Source: UBA2387 sp019454665 (GTDB lineage Bacteria > Armatimonadota > Fimbriimonadia > Fimbriimonadales > Fimbriimonadaceae). From it: DNA of 64,000 nt. A program made the translations under genes and the position numbers. The stretch lies in contig BTVX01000012.1 of the NCBI GenBank assembly GCA_045862995.1, positions 32,688-96,687 on the forward strand. Reading direction: 5' to 3'. The notes beneath the pieces are model-generated. The model was not told the DNA's origin and made no database searches. It saw only the letters and a list, made by a program, of their open reading frames with translations. Shown piece by piece: positions 24,693-34,300 of the stretch. How positions within the stretch are numbered: position 1 is the first letter of the stretch; every line of letters starts with the position of its first letter.

Positions 24693-25163
24693 ATGGCGGT
24701 CTTTCGCGTCTGCAGGCGCTTCGTGGTCGAAAGCGGACACATGCTCAGCAAGCACCCGGCGGCGTGTCGCTTTCCCCACGGCCACACGCGGACGATCGAG
24801 GTGGTCGTCGCCGCCGATTCGCTCGACGCGAACGACATGGTGATCGAGTTCAAGGCGCTGAAGCTGGCCCTAGAACCCGAGATCGAACGCTACGACCACG
24901 CGATGGCCGTGAACTCGGACGACCCGTTCTTGGCGTCGCTCGGCGCGTACCCGGAGCATGCCGTGGTCGTGGTGCCTGGGCAAGACCCAACGACCGAGGT
25001 TCTGGCGAAGCGCCTGTACGACTTCGCGGCGGGAGTGCTGGCGTCGGGTTTCGAGGGTCGCGACGCCTCCGGGGTGGTCTACCGCATCCCCGCCGGCCGG
25101 GTGCGGCTGGAGCGCGTGCGCGTGTGGGAGACGCCGAGCAGCTGGGCCGAAGTCGAGGGCTGA
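24693..25163 (+). CDS. 6-pyruvoyl-tetrahydropterin synthase / QueD-like protein
   Basis: 156 residues. The zinc site is visible as H16 (SGHMLSKHP) with H29 and H31 (PHGHTRTIEV), and the catalytic cysteine is C25. Further family landmarks are MVIEFKALKLALEP and the C-terminal LERVRVWETPSSWAEVE. Enzymes of this family make 6-carboxy-tetrahydropterin for queuosine or act on dihydroneopterin derivatives. No queC/queE neighbours are here, so the exact reaction is open. Divergent from corA. Confidence 0.85.
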   Translation: MAVFRVCRRFVVESGHMLSKHPAACRFPHGHTRTIEVVVAADSLDANDMVIEFKALKLALEPEIERYDHAMAVNSDDPFLASLGAYPEHAVVVVPGQDPTTEVLAKRLYDFAAGVLASGFEGRDASGVVYRIPAGRVRLERVRVWETPSSWAEVEG

Positions 25164-25252
25164 GGGACCGAAGTTCCCTGCGCGTCCGGGACGCCGTCGC
25201 AACAATCCGCCCGATCTCGAACTCCCGCCCGTCATCCGCCATAATAGCGACC

Positions 25253-26185
25253 ATGCGCCGAACGAGCGTTCGTCTTCTCCTTGCTCTCCTGCCCATCCTC
25301 GCGGTCGCTGGGTGCAAGTCCGAGGGAGTCCTCATCGGGGGCACCGACGGCCCGCGGTACACCAGCCTGGTGAGCCTCAGCCCGAGCACGACCGAGTTGG
25401 TGGGTCGCTACGGCAACTGGCGGCTCCTCAAGGGCCGAACCGCCGCCTGCGACTTCCCCACGTTCATCGAGCCGGTGCCCGTCGTGGCTCAGACCAAACC
25501 CGACTTCGAGAAGATCGCCGGCATCGCCCCGGACCTCGTGCTGTACGACGAGTCCCTGTACAACGAGGCCGACGTCGAGCGCATCAAGGGCCTCGGCGCG
25601 AAAGAAGTGTTCGTGATCACGGCACAGACCGTGAACGAGTTCATTGACCAACTCTACAAGTTCGGCGCGCTGGTCGGTGGCGAGACCAATGTCTCCAAGT
25701 ATGCCGACGACATTCTCGCCGCCGTCGAGAACGCCAAGGCCGACCGGAGACCCGGAACCCCCAAGGTGGCCATCCTGATGGGAGGTCCTGGCTCCTATTA
25801 CATCAGCGGGAAGAGCGGGTTTCTCGGCGACGTGATCAACCTCTGCGGCGGCGAGTTGGTCGGTCCCGAGGGCAAGGAGTTCCAGCCCGCCAACGTCGAG
25901 TCGCTGATCGCGCTCAACCCCGACCTGATCATGGTTGCCGGGGGCTCGGCGTACGAGGCGATGGTCGCCACGCCTTCCGACCAGCCGCCCCCCAAGTGGG
26001 ACAAGCGCACGAACGACGGCAGCGAAGCCCGCGCCATCCTCGCCGACCCACAGCTTCAGTCCATCAAGGCCGTGAAGACCGGCGCCGTGGCTGCGGTGGC
26101 TTCGGACGTGTTGCTCCGGCGCGGCGCGCGGTTGCACGATCTGATCAAGGCGACGGCGGCGACGATCGTGGCGGTGGAGCGATGA
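25253..26185 (+). CDS. Substrate-binding lipoprotein of an ABC transporter (BtuF/iron type)
   Basis: 310 residues. Signal peptide with lipobox LAVAGC (C21). The mature part is a class III helical-backbone binding protein: VSLSPSTTELVG near its start, PDFEKIAGIAPDLVLYDESL, VINLCGGEL and LNPDLIMVAGGS, as in BtuF and haem/siderophore binding proteins. The permease and ATPase are not adjacent. CATAAT ends seven bases before the ATG. It overlaps the downstream phosphorylase start by four bases, an unusual partnership for such a protein. Confidence 0.82.
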   Translation: MRRTSVRLLLALLPILAVAGCKSEGVLIGGTDGPRYTSLVSLSPSTTELVGRYGNWRLLKGRTAACDFPTFIEPVPVVAQTKPDFEKIAGIAPDLVLYDESLYNEADVERIKGLGAKEVFVITAQTVNEFIDQLYKFGALVGGETNVSKYADDILAAVENAKADRRPGTPKVAILMGGPGSYYISGKSGFLGDVINLCGGELVGPEGKEFQPANVESLIALNPDLIMVAGGSAYEAMVATPSDQPPPKWDKRTNDGSEARAILADPQLQSIKAVKTGAVAAVASDVLLRRGARLHDLIKATAATIVAVER

Positions 26186-27027
26186 GCGGACAAGCCGAGA
26201 TCGGCATCTTCGGGGGTTCGGGCTTCTATCAACTCTTGGAGCGGGTCGAGGAGGTCAAGATTGACACGCCTTACGGCCCTCCCAGCGACATGGTGATGCT
26301 GGCCACGCACGCCGGGCGACGCGTCGCGTTTCTGCCCCGGCACGGGCGGCACCACACCATCCCGCCCCACAAGATCAACTTCCGCGCCAATGTGTGGGCG
26401 ATGAAGGCGCTCGGGGTCAAGGCGATCATCAGCCCGTGCGCGTCCGGCTCGTTGCAGAAGCACGTGGCCCCCGGAGACTTCGTCGTGTGCGACCAGTTCG
26501 TGGACCGCACCAAGGGACGCGACGACACGTTTTTCGATGGACCGATCGTGACCCATGTCAGCCCGGCCGAGACCTACTCGCCCGTGCTCCGAAAACTGGC
26601 CATCGAGGCGATCAAGAAGAACGGCATCCCCGTTCACGAGCGGGGCACCATCGTGGTCATCCAAGGGCCGCGGTTTTCGACCAAGGCCGAGAGCAAGTGG
26701 TTCACGGAAATGGGCTGGGAAGTCATCAACATGACCCAGTATCCCGAGGCCTACCTGTGCCGCGAGATGGGCATGGCCGTCGTGAACATCTCGCTGATCA
26801 CCGATTACGACAGCGGCGTGGTGGCCGACACCGAGGCCGTCACGGCCCACAGCGTGATCGAAGTGTTCCAGAAGAACTCGGCGCGCATCCGCAGCGTCGT
26901 GCTCGATCTCGTCGCCTCGATGCCGGAAGATCTGGACTCGTTGTTCGACCCCGACACGCTTCGTTACTCGCGCGGCGATGGGCGTGCCCCCGAGTCGAAC
27001 GACATCCGCCAGTTCGACGTGTTCTAA
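26182..27027 (+). CDS. mtnP: S-methyl-5'-thioadenosine phosphorylase (PNP family)
   Basis: 281 residues. IGIFGGSGFYQL at the N terminus, the phosphate-binding PRHGRHHTIPPHKINFRANV, IQGPRFSTKAESKWF, the substrate pocket NMTQYPEAYLCREMGM and the catalytic ITDYDSG are typical of MTA phosphorylase. It splits methylthioadenosine into adenine and methylthioribose-1-phosphate in methionine salvage. The family also contains 6-oxopurine phosphorylases, so specificity is likely but not certain. ATGA overlap with the binding-protein gene shows coupling; the next gene starts four bases after its stop. Confidence 0.88.
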   Translation: MSGQAEIGIFGGSGFYQLLERVEEVKIDTPYGPPSDMVMLATHAGRRVAFLPRHGRHHTIPPHKINFRANVWAMKALGVKAIISPCASGSLQKHVAPGDFVVCDQFVDRTKGRDDTFFDGPIVTHVSPAETYSPVLRKLAIEAIKKNGIPVHERGTIVVIQGPRFSTKAESKWFTEMGWEVINMTQYPEAYLCREMGMAVVNISLITDYDSGVVADTEAVTAHSVIEVFQKNSARIRSVVLDLVASMPEDLDSLFDPDTLRYSRGDGRAPESNDIRQFDVF

Positions 27028-27030
27028 CTC

Positions 27031-29622
27031 ATGGTCGCCACCCTTGCCGCCCTGGCTGTGCTGCTCGCCTCTGGCGAAGTGGCACAAGAGGTGGTGGGCC
27101 AGGTTCGGGTCGGTTCCCGTGATGTGTCGGTTTCGTATCGTCAGGACCAACTGCCCGCGTTGCCCGCCAGTTACGTTGAGTTGGGCGATTGGCGTTACGC
27201 GTTGGACTCGGCAGGGAATCCGCGCCATCGCTTCTCGGGTCAAGGTGGCTGGTCCGAGATCAACGCCCTGTACCAGCAGCACGCGTCCAAGCTGGACCAA
27301 GCCCCCGAATGGCGGGTCAAGGTGGTGGTGGCCTCGCGGCAGACCGTGCTCAACGTGGATGCCCAGAACGTGGCCACGCTGCGGCGCGGCACGATCATGG
27401 ACGAGGAGATCGGAGACGTCTACCGCGGGCTGGCCCATGCCAAGGTCGCTCTCGAGGCGTATGCCCTCGGTCTGGTGCGGGTCCGCTTCGATGTGGAGAT
27501 CGACGGTGAGCCGGTCTACTTTGTGGAAGGGGACGCCGACTTCGACGCCTTGATCGCCGCTCCCGTGCGCGGCAAGGTGTCCACGGGCGAGTTCGTCGCC
27601 GAGGACAAGGTGTTCCGTGGCCCCTACCAGAGCCTGTGGGTGGTTCACACGCCGGTGCTTCCGCGGCAGAACGGCGAGTGGCCGAGCCCGATCCGGTTCG
27701 CCGCCGGCGATGGGCCCGATGGGTTCCAACTCAACTACCCCGACTACATTCGGTCGTTCCTGCGCGATGTCGAGCGACACTCGAAGCGCGTCGGACTAGA
27801 CGTGTCTCTGTTGGGCGAGCGGGACTCCTGGGGCGAGCCGCTGGCCTCCCTTGGACTGTTGATGCGGGCCGAAGATTGGCGCGAGATGTGCGACGATCGC
27901 TTCGCGCCCGGACCGTGGCGGCTCTCGTCGCGGACTCCGGTCGAATGGCGAAGCGTGGCGCGGCCCCTGACCGACGTGTCGCGCACCGATGCGCCGGGCG
28001 CCCACCGACTCGACCTGATCGAGCTTTTCCAGAACAAAGACTTGCGACTGGTGGCTGCGCTCGGCTCGCCCGCGTGGACGTTCAGCTTGCCCGAGGGCAT
28101 CTCGACGGGAGACCTGGTCGCTGGTTTGGAGCGACGCACAGCACCAAGAACACCCGCGCCACCCTTTCAAATCTTGCAGGGCATGACCTCGGGCGAACAG
28201 GGCGAGGCCTTTGAAGCCTTCCGTACCGGACCGGGCGCGTTCGCCATCGCCTTGCCCGATGGTCCGCCAACGGCGAAGTCGTTGAGGTTCCGGTTCGAAA
28301 CCAGCGTCGCCGACGCGTTCGGCATCGTGATCGAGCGCGGCGGACGAAAGCGGTATGTTCACTTGGTGGGCAACGTGGCCCACGCGAGCGGCGCCCAGTT
28401 CCCTTCGCCCCATTTGGCGCAGCTTTCGAGCCAACCCGGATCGCCGACGAACGTCGAAATCCCCCTTGACGCCCTGGAGCTGCTCGGCGACGGCCCGTAT
28501 CGGGCGCGAATCGTCTCCGAGCCGAACAGCGACCTGTTCCAGCGGGCGAGCCTGCCCCTGATGCGGCTGCGGCTGTGGCCCGTCGAGTGGTCCGCCGAGG
28601 CCGGCGAGGGCACGGTCGCCAAGCCCGAACCCCCGACGTGGACGCCGAACGCGACCTCCGAGAACTGGTACGAGCGGTGCCTTGCCGCAGTCGGCGCGAC
28701 CGATGCCGCCACGCTGCTCCCGTTCCTGACCGACCCCAACGAGAACGTCGTGCTGAACGCCGTGCGCACGTTGGCGCGGCTTGATTCTCCCGACGGCGAG
28801 GCGCGCTTGGGCGATCTGTCGCTCGGTTCGGACGTGGTGACGGCCGAGTATGCGTTGCGGGCGCTGGCCAAGATGAACAAGCCGTCATCGTGGCTCTTGG
28901 TGCGCAAGGCGCTCGATGGCTCGCCTTACGACCGTTCCCGCGCCGTGGCCGCCGAGTTGCTCGGGAGCACCAAGAATCCGGTTTACGCGGGCCCGATCAT
29001 GCTGCTCTCGGCGCTGGGCTGGCGCTCGCGGCTCGCCGCCACCGAAGCCCTGGGGAACTTGGAAGGCGACATCGCGCCGACCGTGCACATGGCGATGCTC
29101 ATTGACCCCGATCCGTGGGTCCGAGTCCGCACCGCCCAAGTCGCCGACGCGAAGCCCTCGCTGGTCCGCCAGAGACTGCGATTCTATGCCGTGAACGACC
29201 CCTCCGACGCCGTGCGCGCCGCCTGTTGCATCCGCATGGTCCTTTCGGGAGACGCCGAGTTGGCTCAAGACGGCTACAAGGGGCTTCGCGACGATTCGAA
29301 GGGCACGCGTTTGGCCATCGTCGAGGCGCTCGGCCAGAACGCGCATGCGGACCACCTGCGGTGGCTGTTGCTGGCTGCGGGCGACGCGGTGGTGGAAGTT
29401 CGGATCGCCGCGCTCAGGGCGCTCCTGGACGACGTCTACCGACCCCAACCCGCCGACTTGGCCCGCTTGCTGACCGAACGCAACGGACGCGTGCAGGAAC
29501 ACGTGCTCGATCTGATCGGCAAGAAGGGCGCAAGGTTCGAGCGCGAGCAACTCGCCACGTTCCTTGCGAGCCCGAATCCAGCGGTCGCGGCACGAGCCCG
29601 TGCGATGCTCGGGGAAGGTTGA
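27031..29622 (+). CDS. Large secreted protein with C-terminal HEAT repeats
   Basis: 863 residues. A short hydrophobic N terminus (ATLAALAVLLASG) suggests export. Residues to about 540 form an unassigned, beta-rich region (a GLUG-free sandwich with many Trp/Tyr). From about 555 onward helical HEAT/PBS-lyase-like repeats are clear: NVVLNAVRTLARLDSPDGEA, TAEYALRALAKMN, SRAVAAELLGST, RLAATEALGNLEGD, TRLAIVEALGQNAHAD, VRIAALRALLDD. Such repeats bind partner proteins. Third gene of the unit beginning at 25253. No enzymatic function seen. Confidence 0.75.
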   Translation: MVATLAALAVLLASGEVAQEVVGQVRVGSRDVSVSYRQDQLPALPASYVELGDWRYALDSAGNPRHRFSGQGGWSEINALYQQHASKLDQAPEWRVKVVVASRQTVLNVDAQNVATLRRGTIMDEEIGDVYRGLAHAKVALEAYALGLVRVRFDVEIDGEPVYFVEGDADFDALIAAPVRGKVSTGEFVAEDKVFRGPYQSLWVVHTPVLPRQNGEWPSPIRFAAGDGPDGFQLNYPDYIRSFLRDVERHSKRVGLDVSLLGERDSWGEPLASLGLLMRAEDWREMCDDRFAPGPWRLSSRTPVEWRSVARPLTDVSRTDAPGAHRLDLIELFQNKDLRLVAALGSPAWTFSLPEGISTGDLVAGLERRTAPRTPAPPFQILQGMTSGEQGEAFEAFRTGPGAFAIALPDGPPTAKSLRFRFETSVADAFGIVIERGGRKRYVHLVGNVAHASGAQFPSPHLAQLSSQPGSPTNVEIPLDALELLGDGPYRARIVSEPNSDLFQRASLPLMRLRLWPVEWSAEAGEGTVAKPEPPTWTPNATSENWYERCLAAVGATDAATLLPFLTDPNENVVLNAVRTLARLDSPDGEARLGDLSLGSDVVTAEYALRALAKMNKPSSWLLVRKALDGSPYDRSRAVAAELLGSTKNPVYAGPIMLLSALGWRSRLAATEALGNLEGDIAPTVHMAMLIDPDPWVRVRTAQVADAKPSLVRQRLRFYAVNDPSDAVRAACCIRMVLSGDAELAQDGYKGLRDDSKGTRLAIVEALGQNAHADHLRWLLLAAGDAVVEVRIAALRALLDDVYRPQPADLARLLTERNGRVQEHVLDLIGKKGARFEREQLATFLASPNPAVAARARAMLGEG

Positions 29623-29707
29623 TCCAGCCCCGTCCACCCCGCAACGGGTAAAACGTACCTTCGCGCGGGCGCTCGCAGCGTCGCCAGTCCCACGCCACCT
29701 CGCCTCC

Positions 29708-30688
29708 ATGCTGCTTCTGAGCAAATACGACGTCGCGACCGTTCTGGACATGCCCTCCGCGATCGAAGCGACGCGCGCCGCGTTCGGCATGCTCGCCTCT
29801 CAACGGGTGTCCATGCCGCGCCGCATTGCGACCAGCATCCCCGAGCACGACGCCACCCACCTCTCGATGCCCTGCTATCTCCAAGGGCTACCCAATCGGT
29901 TGGTCGTCAAGGTGGTCACCGTGTTCCCCAACAACCACGAACGCGGCGAGCCCGCGATTCAGGGCCAATTGCTCGTCCACGACCCCGACACCGGGCGGGT
30001 CCTGTGCATGATGGACGCCGAGTTGCTCACCGCAGTACGCACGGGTGCGGCGTCGGCTCTGGCCACCGAGTATCTGGCGCGACGCGACGCCCACGTGGTG
30101 ACCGTCTTCGGCTCGGGCGCACAGGCCTGGCAGCAGTTGGCGGGCGTGGCTCAGGTGCGCCGCGTCGAGCGGGCGTTCGTCGTTTCGCGCTCCGCCGAGC
30201 GGGGCCGCAAGTTCGCCGATGAGGCGACCGAGCAGTTTCACTTTCCCGTGGCGTTCACGCCCGATGGCGAATCGGCGGTGACGTTCGCCGACATCATCTG
30301 CACGGCCACCAACTCGTTGGAGCCCCTGTTCGATGGTTCGAGCATCAAGCCCGGCACGCACATCAACGCGATCGGTTCGTTCCGGCAAGAGATGCGCGAA
30401 CTGGACTCCTTGACCATCTGCGCCAGCCGCGTGTTCGTGGACCACAAGGAATCGGCCATGCGCGGCGCGGGCGACCTGATGACTCCCGTGCTCAACGGCG
30501 AGTTCGATTGGGGTCTGCTCTCCGGCGAGTTGGGCGACTTGGTCATGGGTCGCAACGCGGGCCGCATGAGCGAAAAGGAAGTCACCGTGTTCAAGTCGGT
30601 GGGATTGGCGATTCAAGACGCTGTGGTGGGCGGCTTGGTGTACGACCGCGCCGTCGAACTGGGGCTCGGCCAGACCGTCGAGTGGTGA
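29708..30688 (+). CDS. Ornithine cyclodeaminase / mu-crystallin family protein
   Basis: 326 residues of the OCD/mu-crystallin fold: MPSAIEATRAAFGMLA near the N terminus, GEPAIQGQLLVHDPDTGRVL, the conserved LTAVRTGAASALATEYLA and the Rossmann site VVTVFGSGAQAW (variant of GxGxQA), then IICTATNSLEPLFDG and IGSFRQEMRELD. Members reduce cyclic imines or cyclise ornithine to proline with NAD(H); the substrate cannot be told. The ATG at 29708 is preferred over a longer frame that runs back into the HEAT-protein gene. Convergent with the EF-G-like gene. Confidence 0.85.
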   Translation: MLLLSKYDVATVLDMPSAIEATRAAFGMLASQRVSMPRRIATSIPEHDATHLSMPCYLQGLPNRLVVKVVTVFPNNHERGEPAIQGQLLVHDPDTGRVLCMMDAELLTAVRTGAASALATEYLARRDAHVVTVFGSGAQAWQQLAGVAQVRRVERAFVVSRSAERGRKFADEATEQFHFPVAFTPDGESAVTFADIICTATNSLEPLFDGSSIKPGTHINAIGSFRQEMRELDSLTICASRVFVDHKESAMRGAGDLMTPVLNGEFDWGLLSGELGDLVMGRNAGRMSEKEVTVFKSVGLAIQDAVVGGLVYDRAVELGLGQTVEW

Positions 30689-30694
30689 GCGGCG

Positions 30695-30729
30695 GGGGCG
30701 GCACGATTCCGGCTGGAACGTGCCGCCCC
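30695..30729. terminator. Bidirectional terminator hairpin
   Basis: ggggcggcacg (30695-30705) pairs perfectly with cgtgccgcccc (30719-30729) across a 13-base loop. It fills the short gap between the convergent cyclodeaminase-family and EF-G-like genes. No marked T-run on either side, so efficiency is uncertain. Confidence 0.6.
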
Positions 30730-30736
30730 GTTCGCG

Positions 30737-32803
30737 TCAGCCCTCGTTTTCGGCGCGCCGCTTCTTGTAGTCCTCGATGAGATGGGCCTGCTCGTTGAAC
30801 GGCAGGTCCTCGTAGGTGGAGAACTTGGCGCGGAAGCGGCCCCGTCCCTTGGTGATGGACCGCAGGTCGAGCGCGTAGCGCATCATCGTGGCCATCGGCA
30901 CCTGTGCCCGAACGAGCGACTTGCCCGCTCCCAGCGACTCGACGCCCAACGGTCGGCCGCGGCGACCGGACAGGTCGCCGACCACGTCTCCCACGTTGTC
31001 GTCCGGCACTTCGACTTCGAGGTCGAGGACGGGTTCGAGGATGGTGGGGTTCGCCTTCTCCATTGCGGCACGAAGCGCGATCGCGCCCGCGATTTTGAAC
31101 GCCTGCTCGCTGGAATCCACGTCGTGGTAGCTGCCGTCGTAGACGGTCACCTTGATGTCCACGATGGGGTAGCCCGCCTGGTAGCCGCGTTCCATCTCCT
31201 CGCGAATGCCCTTCTCGATGGCTGGGATGAAGTTCTTGGGAATCGCGCCGCCCACGACCTTGTTTTCGAACGCGAACCCCTCGCCTCGGGGGAGCGGCTC
31301 CAATTCGATGTGGCAGTCGCCGAATTGGCCCTTGCCGCCCGTCTGCCGCTTGTGGCGGCCTTGGGCTTTGGCTTTGCCGTTGACCGTTTCGACGTAGGGC
31401 ACCTTGGCCTCTTCGATCGTCACGTTGACGCCGAATTTGGCACGCATCTTCTCGATGGCGGTCTCCAAGTGGATGTCGCCCATGCCCTCGATGATCTCCT
31501 GCTTCACGACGGCATCGCGGCGGTACCTGAACGTGGGGTCTTCTTCTTGGATGCGCGTGACGGCTTCGCCGAGTTTGTCTTCGTCGGCCTTGGTGTTCGG
31601 GTGGATGGCCACTCGGTAGATCGGTTCGGGGAATTCCACGGGCGGAATCTTGATGCGGTCTTTGGCGGTCGAGAGCGTGTCTCCCGTGTGCGTGTGCTGC
31701 AACTTGGCCACGGCGCACAGGTCGCCCGCGACGACCTTGGTCGCTGGTTCCTGGCCCTTGCCGTGCGGATAGAAGAGGTTGTGCAGCCGCTCGTCCTTCT
31801 CGCTGTGGGTGTTGAGCACGTGCTGGTCCACGGTGATCGAGCCCGAGAACATCCGTAGGTAGTTGATGCGGCCCACGTAGGGGTCGGCCGAGGTCTTCCA
31901 CACGTAGGCGGCCAAGGGGCCTTCGGCATCGCACGCGAGTTCGAGATCCTCCCACTTGCGTGGCATTTCGTGCGGGCCGGGAAGTTCGTGGATGACGCGG
32001 TCGAGCAGGGTCGCCACGCCGATGCCGCTAAGGGCGGAGCCCATGAGCACGGGCACCACGCGGCCCGTTTCGACGCCGACGAGCAGCCCGTGTTCGATCT
32101 CTTCTTCGGTAAGCGCCTCGCCTTCGAGGTACTTCATGGCGAGTTCGTCGTCGCCTTCGGCGGCTGAATCCATCATCTGCTCGCGCAGGGCTTCGGCGGC
32201 CTCTTGGTAGCCCTTGGGCACGTCCTCGATTTCGACGCCGCGGTCCTTGCCCTTGTACACCTTCATGTTGAGCAGGTCGAGCACGCCCGAGAACGCGGCC
32301 TGGTGGCCGATGGGAATCTGAACGTTGACGACCTTGCGGCCGTAGCGCTCACGCAGGGTCTCCATCAAGCCCTCATAGTCGGCGTTGTCCTTTTCAAGCT
32401 TGTTGACGAAGATGCACCGTGCGAGGCCGTACTTCTCGGCGACTTCCCACGCAAGTTCGAAGCCGACGTCGAGGTCGCGCTTGGCTTCGCAGACGATGAT
32501 CATGGCCTCGGCGACGCTCGCGGCGGCGTGGAGTTCGCCGATGAAGTCGGGGAATCCGGGCACGTCTATCAAGTTGATCTTGTGGTCGTGCCATTCGATG
32601 GGGAGAACCGTGGCGCTCAGGCTGATCTTGCGCCGAATCTCCAGGGGGTCGAAGTCGCTTTGGCTGTTGCCTCCGTCCACAGAACCCAGCCTTTCGGTCG
32701 CGCCGGCTGTGTAGATCATATGCTCGACGAGCATGGTCTTGCCGGCGCCACCGTGGCCCACGATGGCGACATTGCGAATCTGGTCGGTGCGATAGGACTT
32801 CAC
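30737..32803 (-). CDS. Elongation factor G-like GTPase (divergent paralogue)
   Basis: 688 residues with the full EF-G domain order (GTPase, II, III, IV, V), but altered G motifs: P-loop GHGGAGKT (16-23) instead of AHIDAGKT, G3 DVPGFPDF (D80) in which the catalytic histidine of DTPGHVDF is replaced by Phe, and G4 NKLEKD (134-139). These are the marks of the EF-G2/EF-G-like group found beside a canonical FusA in several phyla, where translocation activity is doubtful. Start is GTG at 32803, eight bases after GGAG; the frame runs on upstream without a better start. Confidence 0.85.
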   Translation of the reverse strand: MKSYRTDQIRNVAIVGHGGAGKTMLVEHMIYTAGATERLGSVDGGNSQSDFDPLEIRRKISLSATVLPIEWHDHKINLIDVPGFPDFIGELHAAASVAEAMIIVCEAKRDLDVGFELAWEVAEKYGLARCIFVNKLEKDNADYEGLMETLRERYGRKVVNVQIPIGHQAAFSGVLDLLNMKVYKGKDRGVEIEDVPKGYQEAAEALREQMMDSAAEGDDELAMKYLEGEALTEEEIEHGLLVGVETGRVVPVLMGSALSGIGVATLLDRVIHELPGPHEMPRKWEDLELACDAEGPLAAYVWKTSADPYVGRINYLRMFSGSITVDQHVLNTHSEKDERLHNLFYPHGKGQEPATKVVAGDLCAVAKLQHTHTGDTLSTAKDRIKIPPVEFPEPIYRVAIHPNTKADEDKLGEAVTRIQEEDPTFRYRRDAVVKQEIIEGMGDIHLETAIEKMRAKFGVNVTIEEAKVPYVETVNGKAKAQGRHKRQTGGKGQFGDCHIELEPLPRGEGFAFENKVVGGAIPKNFIPAIEKGIREEMERGYQAGYPIVDIKVTVYDGSYHDVDSSEQAFKIAGAIALRAAMEKANPTILEPVLDLEVEVPDDNVGDVVGDLSGRRGRPLGVESLGAGKSLVRAQVPMATMMRYALDLRSITKGRGRFRAKFSTYEDLPFNEQAHLIEDYKKRRAENEG

Positions 32804-32922
32804 GAGTGAGACTCCATGAGCGGATGCGACAGGGGACACCGCTCGCCGATTCGTTTCGCCATGTGGACGGAATCTCCTTCCCTGCGCCGCAAAGGGGCCT
32901 ATCGCCGGGTGGCGTGTGCGGC

Positions 32923-32957
32923 CAAAAAAGCGATCGGGGCGGCCGAAGGCCGCCCCG
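32923..32957 (-). terminator. Rho-independent terminator of the pseudopilin gene
   Basis: On the minus strand: cggggcggcc pairs with ggccgccccg around ttc, followed by gatcgc and a run of six T. It lies 27 bases after the stop of the pseudopilin gene at 32985 and stops read-through into the EF-G-like gene. Confidence 0.85.
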
Positions 32958-32984
32958 AATCTTGGTGTCGTTCGAGTCGCGTGG

Positions 32985-33818
32985 TTAGAACGCGTCCCAG
33001 AGGTTGTCGCTGCCGCCATCGCGGAAGGTGGAGGCAAAGTTCTTGGTGGCCGCGTGGCCATCCACGAACGAGTAGACGGCCTGGTTGCTGTAGCGGCTCG
33101 TATCGAGGCGAACGTCCCAGTTCACGCAGTACGGGTCGTTGGGCGCGATGGCGCACGTGGGCGCGGCGCGTCCGTTCCCGAAGGTGTAGGGCGAGGTGAC
33201 CGCTTCTTCGCCGCCCGAGGCGTCGAACCACGGCATGGTCGCCATGTTGTAGAACTCGCTGCGCCAGAACTTGTCGTTCGGCGTGGGGTTCGCCGGCGGA
33301 ACCACATCCACCACTTGAGACCAGTTCTTGGCGCGAAGGCCGGAGTAGATGGTCGCGGACGGGTTCTCGATCGCGGTGAGGCTGCGACCGATGCCGGTCA
33401 TCACACCGTTCGTGATGTAGGAGCCCCACATGAACCGTTGGCCCTTCTGCGGATCGGCGGCGTCCCACCACAGGCTTCCGCCGTTGGGCTCGCCCATCGG
33501 ACCGCAGCCCCGACCGGCTTTGGTGTAAGGGTCCAGCACCAGGGCCAGGTTGTCGGAGTCGCGCCATCCGATCGGCTGCGGCCACGTGTAGTTGGGCGGC
33601 AGGTAGAGGGCTCGGGGACTCGTGTCGTCGTAGTCGGCGGCATACATGATGACGCCCAACATCAGTTGCTTGGCGTTTGAAATGCTCGTCGCCTTCATGG
33701 CGGAGAGCTTGGCCTGCGCGTACACCGGGAAGAGCATGGCCGCCAAAATCGCGATGATCGCAATGACCACCAAGAGTTCGATCAGCGTGAAAGCTCGCTT
33801 CGCTCTGGACATAACCAT
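32985..33818 (-). CDS. Type II secretion/type IV pilin-like protein with N-terminal prepilin signal
   Basis: 277 residues. The class III signal is SRAKRAFTLIELLVVIAIIA: cleavage after the basic leader, then the hydrophobic helix ending LFPVYAQAK. The mature domain is the large H-X9-DG/DUF1559-like kind (tail YSFVDGHAATKNFA), abundant in Armatimonadota and Planctomycetes, where tens of copies can exist. Function (minor pseudopilin or surface filament) is not established. AGGAG is 11 bases from the ATG at 33818; a second ATG lies six bases on. Confidence 0.82.
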   Translation of the reverse strand: MVMSRAKRAFTLIELLVVIAIIAILAAMLFPVYAQAKLSAMKATSISNAKQLMLGVIMYAADYDDTSPRALYLPPNYTWPQPIGWRDSDNLALVLDPYTKAGRGCGPMGEPNGGSLWWDAADPQKGQRFMWGSYITNGVMTGIGRSLTAIENPSATIYSGLRAKNWSQVVDVVPPANPTPNDKFWRSEFYNMATMPWFDASGGEEAVTSPYTFGNGRAAPTCAIAPNDPYCVNWDVRLDTSRYSNQAVYSFVDGHAATKNFASTFRDGGSDNLWDAF

Positions 33819-34300
33819 CTAGATTTCATCTCCTCAGATCACCCAAGCGTGCCGTCTTCTGGTCCACCCGTCGGGGCAATGGGGTCTGTCAATGGTTCTG
33901 ACCACGCAGCCGTTCAGATTGTTCGCACTTTCGTTGAAAAACTTCGTGCGATCCCTCGGTTCGACATCGTCGGAGAACCGCGTTCAGTGTAACACAGGTT
34001 CGGGCGATCTGCAAAAGAAAAGGCGCCGATCGGCCGGAGACCGCATGGCGGACCGTACACGAATCGGACCTCTTCAAGTGTTTTGACGGCTGTTCGCGCT
34101 CGGTTCTTTAGGTTGCGAGGCGCGTTTGACGAGGTGTTGGGTTCGGAACGACCGTCCAAGCCGGCGGCGAATCGGGTTGGCCCGCCTGCCTCCGACGTCC
34201 CTCTCACCGCCTCCCGCGGCCCTTCCCCGCCCCCGCCCCAAAAAACCGTGGCGAGAAACGTTCGTTGACCTGCACCGGACGGGTTATACTGGTGCGAGTC
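33819..34300. other. 482-base gene-free gap between divergent genes
   Basis: Holds the 5' region of the pseudopilin gene (minus) and of the ABC ATPase (plus). Seen: TTGACA on the minus strand at 33892-33887 without a good -10; a weak stem cgcac/gtgcg (33924-33928 with 33946-33950); TTGACC (34265-34270) and TATACT (34285-34290) on the plus strand, 14 bases apart, which is short for a promoter pair. Local base composition is less GC-rich near 33900-34020. No convincing small gene or RNA found. Confidence 0.5.

Noticed and set aside
34265..34290. TTGACC/TATACT as a standard promoter pair for the ABC ATPase
   Set aside because: The spacer is 14 bases, too short for a normal sigma-70 pair; only the -10 is considered likely.
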